Origin: CALBPI01 sp039815365
Lineage (GTDB): Bacteria; Pseudomonadota; Gammaproteobacteria; Steroidobacterales; Woeseiaceae
Assembly: GCA_039815365.1 (NCBI GenBank)
Contig: JBCBZK010000044.1
Coordinates: 1 to 24,896, forward strand
DNA length: 24,896 bases
Reading direction: 5' to 3'
Of this stretch, positions 1 to 7,705 are shown piece by piece; position 1 is the stretch's first letter; each line of letters starts with the position of its first letter. A model generated the notes under the pieces. The model was not told the DNA's origin. It was given only the letters and a program-made list of their open reading frames with translations, and ran no database searches. Made by a program: the position numbers and the translations under genes.

Positions 1-1
1 G

Positions 2-1354
2 GGACTTGCCAGTGGCTTGAATCGCTACGTAGCACGCTATGACGCGGAGAATGAGCCAGAGCTACTCAAGCAAATCGTCGCAACGGCCGGTGTCATTCAA
101 ATTGGCGTCGCACTCATTACGCTGATTGCCGGCGCTTTAGTCGCGACGAACATTGAGCAGGTTTTTCATCTTGAAGAGCCACAGCTGTATCGCGCCGCCG
201 CAACCATTGCCGTCCTTTTCGCAGCGATGCTTGGCGCCCGTATGCTGTCGTGGCCTGCACGTGGCGTTCTGACTGGCAGACACTTGTGGTCGGTCAATTC
301 CAGTCTGTCAGCGTACGGGGATTTTCTCGCACTCGGGGTCGCTGTGACCGTATTGACCGTTTTCGACGGGGGCCTGGTAATGCTTGCCAGCGCCTATCTT
401 GGCGCGACCATCGTCACTGAATCGATGCGGGTCTTTTTCGCGCGGCGCGCATTCAAACAACCGATTTACGCGCTGCAACATGCCCGCAAGGCAATGGCGC
501 GCAAATTAGTGATGTTCGGTGTAAAGAGTAATCTGCTCGGCATGACGCAGATTATGGTCATGCAAACACTGCGGATTGTTCTGGTCAACGCGGTGAGCCC
601 GGCAACACTTGCCATCTACGCACGGCCGCAAGCCTTGCGCCGGTTTGCTGCTACGTTCGTCAGCTCCTATTCGGCGCTACTCACACCAACTGCCAGCAGC
701 TTGCAGGGCTTGCAACGCGAAGAGGAAATGCGGGATTTCCTGCTCTCGTCGCTGCGGGTTACCGCATCGTTAGCCCTTCCGCTAAGCATCGGGCTGGCAC
801 TCTATGGCGACATCATCATCGCAACGTGGATGGGCCCCGAATACGTTGTACCGTGGCTTAACGCTGCCGTCGGCGCGGGTGGCTTTTTGGTGACCACTCA
901 CTCTGCTGTGGTCACTATTATGATGGGGCTTAACCAACACGGTAAACTGGCGCTGCGTTCTTTGTTGATCACCGCGATCGTGTTTGCATGCGGCCTTGCG
1001 TGGGGAAGCTATGTGGGATGGTCACCGGTGGTTGCGGCGATCGTGGCTGGCGTGAGTCTGTCCATCGGATGTGGCGCTTACTACGCATGGTTTGCCTGCC
1101 GCACATTACACATCGGCGCCGTTGAGTACCTGCTCAAGGTCTACACTGTACCCGTGAGCTGTAACCTTGCGTTTGCCGCGCTGCTTTGGACACCAATGCA
1201 GCTCGGCCTCACACTGAACTTTTTCGATATGCTGCTGTGGTCGGCCGCTGGCGCAGTGTTGCTTGCGAGCCTGTATTGGCGATTGCTGTTGAACGCTCAG
1301 ACGCGTCAACGTGTACTGCGTAAAATTCCAGGAATAAACAAACGCCGTTCGTAA
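2..1354 (+). CDS. Wzx/MATE-like polysaccharide flippase, 5'-truncated by the window edge
   Basis: The frame is open from the first bases (it reads GLASGLNRYVARY before any start codon), so the true start lies outside the window. About 450 residues remain. They form a string of hydrophobic segments separated by short basic loops, as in the MATE/Wzx (polysaccharide_synt) superfamily, whose members have 12-14 membrane helices. The NRYVARYDAENE segment after an early helix resembles the loop seen in O-antigen and EPS flippases. The family moves undecaprenyl-diphosphate-linked repeat units across the inner membrane. The sulfotransferase gene begins 32 bp downstream on the same strand, suggesting one transcript. 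The TTG at 17 is not a credible start because homologous-looking sequence continues upstream. Superfamily is secure; the transported glycan is inferred from context. Confidence 0.85.
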   Translation, partial: GLASGLNRYVARYDAENEPELLKQIVATAGVIQIGVALITLIAGALVATNIEQVFHLEEPQLYRAAATIAVLFAAMLGARMLSWPARGVLTGRHLWSVNSSLSAYGDFLALGVAVTVLTVFDGGLVMLASAYLGATIVTESMRVFFARRAFKQPIYALQHARKAMARKLVMFGVKSNLLGMTQIMVMQTLRIVLVNAVSPATLAIYARPQALRRFAATFVSSYSALLTPTASSLQGLQREEEMRDFLLSSLRVTASLALPLSIGLALYGDIIIATWMGPEYVVPWLNAAVGAGGFLVTTHSAVVTIMMGLNQHGKLALRSLLITAIVFACGLAWGSYVGWSPVVAAIVAGVSLSIGCGAYYAWFACRTLHIGAVEYLLKVYTVPVSCNLAFAALLWTPMQLGLTLNFFDMLLWSAAGAVLLASLYWRLLLNAQTRQRVLRKIPGINKRRS

Positions 1355-1361
1355 GAACGGC
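1344..1361 (+). other. Perfect 7-bp hairpin with GTAA loop containing the flippase stop codon
   Basis: GCCGTTC (1344-1350) and GAACGGC (1355-1361) are exact reverse complements around a four-base GTAA loop, which is of the stable GNRA class in RNA. The loop contains the TAA stop of the flippase gene (1352-1354). No T-run follows, so it is not a canonical intrinsic terminator. It lies 25 bp before the sulfotransferase ATG and may affect RNA processing or the relative expression of the two genes. Function is inferred. Confidence 0.4.
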
Positions 1362-1386
1362 TGATGACTGACAAGGGTTATCAATC

Positions 1387-2238
1387 ATGAGACTGTCGAG
1401 TATTAAATCACCTGAGAAACGCGCCAAGTTTGTTTCACACTGGAGCAAACGACTCGCGAGCCCGTTCCGTGCAGCGACGCAGACCGTGCCCGTCTTTGTG
1501 ACCGGGATGCAACGCTCCGGCACCACGATGCTGATGAATACGTTTCAGTTACACGAGCATGCGCAAGTACATGACGAAGCTGCCGACTCACATGTGTTCG
1601 ACGACTATCGTATCCGCGATATGCAAACACTCGAGAAATCTATTGAGCGCAGCAAGTATCCGTTCGTCTGTTACAAAATTATTAGCGATAGCCATATCCT
1701 CACCGATTTTTTGGCTCGTTTTCCAACGTCGCGGGTTCTGTGGGCTTACCGAAGTGCTACCGACAACGCCGACTCTCAACTCAAGAAATTCCCACACGCG
1801 ACGCGCGCCATCAAACTGGTGTGCGAAGACAAACCGGGTGGCGGCTGGTTCGCCGAGGGTTGTTCCGAGGCAACCGTCAACACGCTGCGCGGCCTCGACC
1901 GCAGTGCGTTTTCTGAGTTCGACTACGCGTGTCTCGTTTGGTGGGCACGCAACATTTTGTACTTCGAGGGTGAGCACGAACATCATCCGCGCGTTCGACT
2001 ATTACAGTACGAAGAAACCGCTCGTGATCCGCATGCGATGATGCGTAGCGTACAAAACTGGATCGGTATTCCGGTATCGCAGGGTGCGGCACGATTCGTC
2101 CACGCCCGTTCCGTTGCGAAAAAGGATTTGCCACCCCTAGACGAACATGTCGCACGACTCTGCAGCGACCTGGAAGCGCGAATGAATACCCTGTGTAAGC
2201 AGCAATGGGCAGATGACGCTGCAACAGCCAACCGTTAA
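1387..2238 (+). CDS. PAPS-dependent sulfotransferase family protein
   Basis: This 283-residue protein probably transfers a sulfo group from PAPS to a hydroxyl or amine of the polysaccharide or its lipid-linked precursor. The 5'-phosphosulfate-binding P-loop is clear: VPVFVTGMQRSGTTML, with GMQRSGTT at residues 40-47. A second conserved-type segment, RVLWAYRSATDNADS (about 116-130), sits where sulfotransferases carry the 3'-phosphate-binding Arg/Ser motif. No signal peptide or membrane helix is seen, so it is cytoplasmic. The ATG has an upstream AAGGG (1373-1377) at 9 nt spacing. Its 3' end is close to the next glycosyltransferase gene and overlaps that gene's longest open frame by 26 bp. The P-loop could also fit a kinase-like NTPase, but the length and the RSGTT pattern favour the Sulfotransfer_3 type. 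The acceptor is unknown. Confidence 0.82.
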   Translation: MRLSSIKSPEKRAKFVSHWSKRLASPFRAATQTVPVFVTGMQRSGTTMLMNTFQLHEHAQVHDEAADSHVFDDYRIRDMQTLEKSIERSKYPFVCYKIISDSHILTDFLARFPTSRVLWAYRSATDNADSQLKKFPHATRAIKLVCEDKPGGGWFAEGCSEATVNTLRGLDRSAFSEFDYACLVWWARNILYFEGEHEHHPRVRLLQYEETARDPHAMMRSVQNWIGIPVSQGAARFVHARSVAKKDLPPLDEHVARLCSDLEARMNTLCKQQWADDAATANR

Positions 2239-2248
2239 GGATGCATCG

Positions 2249-3502
2249 ATGGATGTTAATGAAGGCTTAGAAAAACGCTCCGAAGGCAGCAGCATCAAAC
2301 GCTGGATTGCGATTACGGCAATCACGCTGCTGTACGGCTTTGCGATTCTTGTCGCCAAAATTATGGGACGTTCCAGACAGCGTGACCACGCGCCCGAACG
2401 TATCAAAGTGCTGGCAATCGGTACGTTCCACAACCCCAACTGGTTCCTTGCGCATATTACGCCGCTTGCGAAAAGCGGCATCGCTGACGTCTATCTCGTC
2501 GCCGACGGTCACATCACGACCATGGAGAACGTCCATCAAGTCTGTCCGCCCGACTGGGCCTGCAAAGTCTTCTCGCGCGCTGGCGCCAAAGCGCTTTGGG
2601 CGTTCGGTGCCGCCTGGCGGGAGCGACCCGATATGTACATGGGTTACGCAATCTTTCCCGCTGCGACCGTAGCGCTTGTGCTAGCACGACTGTTCCGGCG
2701 GCCCGCATGTTTTCAGCTCACCTCCGGACAACTCGAACTGGCCGGCGGTGGCAACGCTGCCGAGAACCGCATGCTCGGCGCACTCGGCAAACCATCAAAA
2801 TGGGCCGAACGTGTCGCGTTTTCATTGACCCGGCAGTTTGACCTGATCATTGTGCGCGGATCGCGCGCCGCAAAGTACCTGCGAGACCTTGGCTATAAGC
2901 ACCCGATAGAAACAGTCACCGGTAGCGTCCAAATGCCCGAATCCGTCAGCGCTCAAAACAAACGTGACAACGATCTAATCTTTGTCGGTCGCCTGACGGA
3001 ACGCAAACGACCCGATGACTTCGTTGAAGTCGTTGCTCGCCTCAAACCACAATTTCCCGACATTTCCGCCATCATGGTCGGCGACGGACCTGAGTCTGAT
3101 GCGATAGCTGAGCTCATTACGCAACACGGCTTAGAGCAGAACATCGAATTGGCCGGACTACGCTCTGATGTTGACCAACTGCTCGCCCGCTCAAAACTGT
3201 TTGTGTTGGTATCGCGCTGGGAAGGTGTCTCAATCGCGATGCTCGAGTCAATGTCGTCCGGCTGTGTGCCGGTGTGCAGTGATGTCGGCGATCTTGCAGA
3301 CGTACTGATCGACGACAAGAATGGCTACTTGCTGAAAATCGGCGACCTCGATGGCTTCGCAGACAGGATTCAACGACTACTCAGCGATGACGGACACCGG
3401 CAAGGTTTCAGCGATGATGCACGCGCGACGGCGGTCCATCAGGTGAGCCGTGAAGCGATTACAGCTCGGTGGGTAGACATCCTGACCAAGCACGCGCGTT
3501 AA
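2249..3502 (+). CDS. GT4-family glycosyltransferase with an N-terminal membrane anchor
   Basis: The protein has 417 residues from the chosen ATG. Residues 18-40 are a hydrophobic segment followed by basic residues (GRSRQR), so the enzyme is probably anchored to the inner membrane. The C-terminal half is a GT-B fold of the GT4 (glycos_transf_1) type, with FVGRLTERKRPDDF near 245-258, a VGDGPE turn near 277-282 and the EX7E motif E325-GVSIAML-E333. GT4 enzymes are retaining transferases using nucleotide sugars; donor and acceptor cannot be read here. I chose ATG 2249 because AAGG (2237-2240) lies 8 nt upstream. An in-frame ATG at 2213 would add 12 residues and overlap the sulfotransferase gene. 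The stop shares a TTAA with the stop of the convergent amidotransferase gene. Confidence 0.88.
   Translation: MDVNEGLEKRSEGSSIKRWIAITAITLLYGFAILVAKIMGRSRQRDHAPERIKVLAIGTFHNPNWFLAHITPLAKSGIADVYLVADGHITTMENVHQVCPPDWACKVFSRAGAKALWAFGAAWRERPDMYMGYAIFPAATVALVLARLFRRPACFQLTSGQLELAGGGNAAENRMLGALGKPSKWAERVAFSLTRQFDLIIVRGSRAAKYLRDLGYKHPIETVTGSVQMPESVSAQNKRDNDLIFVGRLTERKRPDDFVEVVARLKPQFPDISAIMVGDGPESDAIAELITQHGLEQNIELAGLRSDVDQLLARSKLFVLVSRWEGVSIAMLESMSSGCVPVCSDVGDLADVLIDDKNGYLLKIGDLDGFADRIQRLLSDDGHRQGFSDDARATAVHQVSREAITARWVDILTKHAR
3499..3502. other. Shared TTAA: two convergent stop codons in four bases
   Basis: Bases 3499-3502 read TTAA. The plus-strand glycosyltransferase uses TAA at 3500-3502 and the minus-strand amidotransferase uses TAA (TTA at 3499-3501 on the plus strand). 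Two convergent transcription units therefore overlap tail to tail by 4 bp, with no room for an intergenic terminator. Confidence 0.9.
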
Positions 3503-5373
3503 CCGCGATGCGGAATATGCGTTTCACGCCACGACTCTAGCCACATCTCCAAACACAACAACGACCAGATGCGTGCACTCAGATCGCGTTGACCTTTTTG
3601 GTGCTCACTCACGAGAGTATGCACGTAACGCTGATCGAAGAACGCATTGCAACGCGCATCACTGCGCAGTAACGGCTCCAGAATATCTGCACTAGCACTG
3701 CCGCGGAACCAACTCCCGATGGGCAAACCGAAACCCTGCTTGGGCTTATTCAGCACCCACTCCGGCAGCAATCGCTGCAACAGCTTACGCAACATGACTT
3801 TCTGCGAACCATCATTGATCCTGAGCGTATTGGGTACCGTCGCGGCAAACTCGACAATGCGATGGTCCAGCAGCGGCACACGAACTTCTAAGGAGTTCTT
3901 CATCGCGGCGCGGTCAACTTTAACCAGGATGTCGTCTGTCAGGTAGTGGTGCAGATCGGTGTACATCTTACGTTCATAGGCGGCGCCCTGTTCATTCCAG
4001 TGATCAGAAAAGTAGTGTTCGTCGGGTTGCACAACACTGTCATGCTCCGCGCGAAACAGCGCCATCCGTTCCGTCTCGCCAAATACCCCGATGCTGCGAA
4101 GATAACGAGCCGCACCATCTACCGATAGCCTGTCGAGCAAACCCGCTCCTTTCCAATGCATCGGCACACGTCCTGCCAGCAACCCGCTGACGGTTCTTCG
4201 CAGTGCCCCGGGAATCGCATCACCGATTCGCTCGCTGCGAGGCGGTAAATACCGACGGTATCCGCCGAACAACTCATCACCAGCATCACCCGACAAACAC
4301 ACCTTCACTTGTTCACTTGCGGCGCGTGTGACGAAATGCGTCGGTAGCATCGATGGATCGGCAAACGGTTCGTCGTAGTGCTGCACGAGCTCAGGCAACA
4401 TCGCGAGCTGATCATCCTCAACGATAAACGTGTGGTGATCGGTCTTGAGGTAGTCAGCGACACGCTGCGCGTCACCTGACTCATCGAACGCCTGCTCATT
4501 GAATCCAACAGTGAAGGTCTTCAGGACACCACTGTATTCTTCGGCCGCCAACGCCGATATCAACGACGAGTCAATACCGCCACTCAAGAACGACGCGACC
4601 GGCACATCGCTGCGCAACTGCATTTTGATTGCAGACCTTAGCAGAGACTCGAATTCATCGACAATCTCGCTCTCTGGTGCTGTGCGTCGGGGTTGGTCGT
4701 ACTCGACTTCCCAATAGCGATGCAATCGCGCCTGACCTGCCTCCCATACCAAACAGTGTGCAGGTGGTAGCTTCTGTGCGCCAGCTAGTATTGTCTTGGG
4801 CGACGGCACGTAGCCAAGCGCCAGATAGTCCGCAACCGACTGCGCGTCGATATCTGCGCTGAGCCATGGCGTTGGAGCCAACGCTTTGAGTTCACTGGCG
4901 AACGCAATGTTGCCCTTGTCCATGCTGTAGTACAGCGGCTTTTCGCCAAGGCGGTCTCGGGCGATAAACAGCCGTTGTTTGTTGTCGTCCCACAACGCGA
5001 ACGCAAACATCCCAATCATGTGCTCTACGGCAGCAACACCATACTCCTGATAGAGATGAACGATCGTCTCTGTATCCGAATGCGTTGCGAACTGGTAACC
5101 ACGCTTAACAAGATCCTCGCGCAATTCTTTGTAGTTATAAATCTCACCGTTAAAGACAATCGCAATGGAACGGTCTTCGTTAAAAATCGGTTGATCACCA
5201 CCTTCAAGATCAATGATGCTCAGACGCCGGTGACCTAGAACGACATCGCCTTTCGCCAAGAACCCCTCACCGTCGGGGCCGCGGTGGACGATCGCGTCTG
5301 TCATCGCTTTGACAACGGGTTGCCCCCATCGCGACGCCGCATCAGGCCCGCTAATTCCAGCTATGCCACACAT
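3499..5373 (-). CDS. asnB: Asparagine synthase-like amidotransferase, XrtA-cluster type
   Basis: This 624-residue protein fits the exosortase A-associated amidotransferase 1 group (TIGR03108-like) and the asparagine synthase B superfamily. The N-terminal class II glutaminase domain begins MCGIAG, with Cys2 as nucleophile, R49, the NGE at 75-77 and D100. The C-terminal synthetase domain has the ATP pyrophosphatase loop SGGIDSS (264-270) and SGDAGDELFGGY (361-372). Glutamine-derived ammonia is probably transferred to an adenylated carboxylate, most plausibly a uronic acid of the EPS. The start is fixed by Cys2 and by GGAGA just upstream; the frame stays open further upstream but would bury the catalytic Cys. 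The gene is last in the minus-strand operon, 19 bp after a glycosyltransferase. Plain asparagine synthetase is the alternative. In floc-forming Zoogloea such genes are called asnB and are needed for EPS. Confidence 0.92.
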   Translation of the reverse strand: MCGIAGISGPDAASRWGQPVVKAMTDAIVHRGPDGEGFLAKGDVVLGHRRLSIIDLEGGDQPIFNEDRSIAIVFNGEIYNYKELREDLVKRGYQFATHSDTETIVHLYQEYGVAAVEHMIGMFAFALWDDNKQRLFIARDRLGEKPLYYSMDKGNIAFASELKALAPTPWLSADIDAQSVADYLALGYVPSPKTILAGAQKLPPAHCLVWEAGQARLHRYWEVEYDQPRRTAPESEIVDEFESLLRSAIKMQLRSDVPVASFLSGGIDSSLISALAAEEYSGVLKTFTVGFNEQAFDESGDAQRVADYLKTDHHTFIVEDDQLAMLPELVQHYDEPFADPSMLPTHFVTRAASEQVKVCLSGDAGDELFGGYRRYLPPRSERIGDAIPGALRRTVSGLLAGRVPMHWKGAGLLDRLSVDGAARYLRSIGVFGETERMALFRAEHDSVVQPDEHYFSDHWNEQGAAYERKMYTDLHHYLTDDILVKVDRAAMKNSLEVRVPLLDHRIVEFAATVPNTLRINDGSQKVMLRKLLQRLLPEWVLNKPKQGFGLPIGSWFRGSASADILEPLLRSDARCNAFFDQRYVHTLVSEHQKGQRDLSARIWSLLCLEMWLESWRETHIPHRG

Positions 5374-5392
5374 GATTTGTTCTCCACAGGCT

Positions 5393-6523
5393 TCACAATC
5401 CGAAGCTCTGGTATGCCTCCAGCATATTGCTGGCAAATTTTTGCTGACTGAACTGCTCAAGCGTCAACGCGCGAAGTCGATCGCTGCGCGCGCGCGTATT
5501 GTCATCTTGTAACAGCGCAGTGAGTGATGCCACAAACGCAGGATCATCATCGACCTGAACCACGTAGCTACTACCATCTTTTGGCACAACCAGCGTGTTG
5601 TCAGACACGTCCGACGCTACGACGGGAACGCCGGACGCAAACGATTCAAGCACGACGTTCGGCAACCCTTCATAGTAGGACGGCAATACCGTCGCGACGC
5701 AAGCATTGTAGAACACCTCAATCGTTTCGATGTTGCCGAGTAAATGCACACGCTCGGTCAACCCCAGTCGTTCAATCTCGCCTACCACTTCTTGCTTAAT
5801 GTCGTGCGACGCGCGCCTACCCTCGTCCAGTACGTCGCCCGCCACGATAAAATCATGATCCGGAAACTGCGCACAAACCTCAGCGGCGCATCGCACAAGC
5901 TGCAAATGATTTTTCTGTTTCTTGAAACTGCCAATCATGCCGATATAGTGACGTTTACTATCGAGTTTCAACGCTTGCTTCGCAGCGTTAATGTCTCTCG
6001 GTTGAAAGCGTTCAGTATCAACGCCGTTATAAACGACACGATAGTGCGTCATCGGATAAAGCAGCGTTCTTGAATTGAAGTTCGCCCCAGCCCACGAGTT
6101 GGCAATACAGCCATCACGCATCCCGCGGGTCAGTTGATACACCCGCCGCTTGAACGGCGCGATGACATAGTCACTGTTGCGCTCTGAACCCAGCACAGTA
6201 GGCACTCGCGCCCATCGCCCTGCGAGGCGAACGGCGATTTCTGCGTCGTACAAGAATCCATGTACCAGCCGCACTTGCTCTCGCTTGAGCAGTCGCGCCA
6301 GGCGACTGATCACGGTGACATCAAACTTCGCCTTCTTTTGAACAACGTGAAGCTTGATGTTCTGATTAAGTCGCTCTTGCAACGGCACACAGTCGGACAT
6401 CGATACCAGACATACCGGCACACCAGCGTTGTACAGGCCATTCGCTAATTCGACAACTTGTCGCTGCGCGCCGCCAAACTCCAGATTGCTGATGACCAGC
6501 GCGACCAAACCATGATGGCTCAT
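5393..6523 (-). CDS. GT4-family glycosyltransferase
   Basis: This is a 376-residue GT-B fold glycosyltransferase. The N-terminus, LVALVISNLEFGGAQRQVVELANGL, has the GGAQR donor/acceptor-domain signature common in EPS GT4 enzymes. YNGVDTERF (165-173) marks the domain linker, IGMIGSFKKQKNH (194-206) starts the C-terminal domain, and E285-GLPNVVL-E293 is the EX7E motif. It should act at the cytoplasmic face of the inner membrane, adding a sugar to the lipid-linked unit; the specificity is unknown. The start at 6523 is chosen because ATG and the upstream gene's TGA share four bases (ATGA at 6523-6520), a classic coupling arrangement. A longer reading frame upstream encodes arginine-rich, non-homologous sequence. 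The amidotransferase gene follows after 19 bp. Confidence 0.9.
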   Translation of the reverse strand: MSHHGLVALVISNLEFGGAQRQVVELANGLYNAGVPVCLVSMSDCVPLQERLNQNIKLHVVQKKAKFDVTVISRLARLLKREQVRLVHGFLYDAEIAVRLAGRWARVPTVLGSERNSDYVIAPFKRRVYQLTRGMRDGCIANSWAGANFNSRTLLYPMTHYRVVYNGVDTERFQPRDINAAKQALKLDSKRHYIGMIGSFKKQKNHLQLVRCAAEVCAQFPDHDFIVAGDVLDEGRRASHDIKQEVVGEIERLGLTERVHLLGNIETIEVFYNACVATVLPSYYEGLPNVVLESFASGVPVVASDVSDNTLVVPKDGSSYVVQVDDDPAFVASLTALLQDDNTRARSDRLRALTLEQFSQQKFASNMLEAYQSFGL

Positions 6524-7704
6524 GTTGTGCCTGCCCGCTCGAGATTGAGAAGACGCATGACTTTGCCTGTGCCTATTTCTGGCGCGAGCTCGCTTGCATA
6601 AAGCTGTGCCGCACGCGCTTTCCAATCCCCAAGCTTAGACGCGAGTGCCGGATCTGACACGATTTTCTCGAGCGCTTGTTGGCTTGTGACAACCGCGCCA
6701 GCACCGTATTGCGCGACGAACCCACCAGCGTCGAATGTTGTGATGATCGGTGTCGCGTTGGCCAGTGACTCAAGAAATGTCGCTGGGAAACCTTCCAGCT
6801 CCGAGGTACACAACAGAACATCGGCGCGCTGATACAGAACGGCCATCTGATCAGGTGCCACTCTGCCAAGCAGTTTGAGGTTCGGCACTTTGGCAGCCTC
6901 TTCAAGCATGCTCGCTTCGAAAGGATCATCCTTATTGGAGGATCCCGCGAGCTCGAAATCATGTTGCGGTACGGCGAGCGCACAATCAAACAGCCATTGC
7001 GGGCGCTTGATGGGATCCAAGCGACCAACCCAAAGAAAACGCAGCCGTCGCTCAGGATCCGGTTCACCCGCATTCCGGGTATCACTGCTATCGCTCGACT
7101 CAGGCAATTGGCTTGGCAAACGGATCACTTCGGATTCAAACCCAAAATTCTCACGCATCAAAGCCGCCTGTCCCACTGTCTGCGTAACCACGACATCGGC
7201 ACGCGGCAGACCGAATCGATACAGCCAACGCTCGCGCGCACGCGGCAGGAACGGTAGTTCTGGCGTGCAGTCACCATCGCTGCCAGCCATAAAAATAAAT
7301 TGCATGGGTGGAGATGTCTGTCTGCAGGCGAGCGCCGTCCAGCCGGTGAGTACCCCGGCGCCCATTTGAATGATATTGCGTGCGCGCACACGCCGCAGCG
7401 CAGCCACCATTGCGGTGCCACGCGGGTGCACAAAGCGAATCCCGGGCAAGCCACCACTGTGCTTGAACGTACTGAAGACGTCGACGCCGTCAACCGTGAC
7501 GCAGTCGCCTTGTCCTTCATCATAGGTCAGCGCAGCGACACGCAACCCTTGCTTGGCCAACAGTAGCGCGAGCGTGACCATGTCTCGCTCGATGCCACCA
7601 ATGTAACGCGGGTTCGGCGCCTTGTTAAAATAGTCCCAGCACTTGAGTGCGACAATGCACACGTCATAGCGATACGCGCCATGTGCGCTCTCGTTACCGG
7701 TCAT
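6520..7704 (-). CDS. GT4-family glycosyltransferase
   Basis: This 394-residue protein is a second GT4-type enzyme. The N-terminal domain starts YDVCIVALKCWDYF and has the glycine turn PRYIGGIERDM (32-42). The C-terminal domain has FLWVGRLDPIKRP (223-235) and E304-GFPATFL-E312, the EX7E motif. No membrane segment is evident. It probably extends the EPS repeat unit; the donor is unknown. The start at 7704 leaves only one base after the TAG of the deacetylase gene upstream, implying translational coupling; the Shine-Dalgarno is weak (AGG about 8 nt upstream). The stop overlaps the next glycosyltransferase start as ATGA. The acidic Ser/Asp-rich linker at about 202-219 between the two Rossmann domains is a little longer than in the neighbouring GT4 enzyme. 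Confidence 0.88.
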   Translation of the reverse strand: MTGNESAHGAYRYDVCIVALKCWDYFNKAPNPRYIGGIERDMVTLALLLAKQGLRVAALTYDEGQGDCVTVDGVDVFSTFKHSGGLPGIRFVHPRGTAMVAALRRVRARNIIQMGAGVLTGWTALACRQTSPPMQFIFMAGSDGDCTPELPFLPRARERWLYRFGLPRADVVVTQTVGQAALMRENFGFESEVIRLPSQLPESSDSSDTRNAGEPDPERRLRFLWVGRLDPIKRPQWLFDCALAVPQHDFELAGSSNKDDPFEASMLEEAAKVPNLKLLGRVAPDQMAVLYQRADVLLCTSELEGFPATFLESLANATPIITTFDAGGFVAQYGAGAVVTSQQALEKIVSDPALASKLGDWKARAAQLYASELAPEIGTGKVMRLLNLERAGTT

Positions 7705-7705
7705 G

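Noticed and set aside
5374..5460. Longer N-terminus for the amidotransferase
   Set aside because: Cys2 must be exposed after Met removal for glutaminase activity; the upstream residues have no family match.
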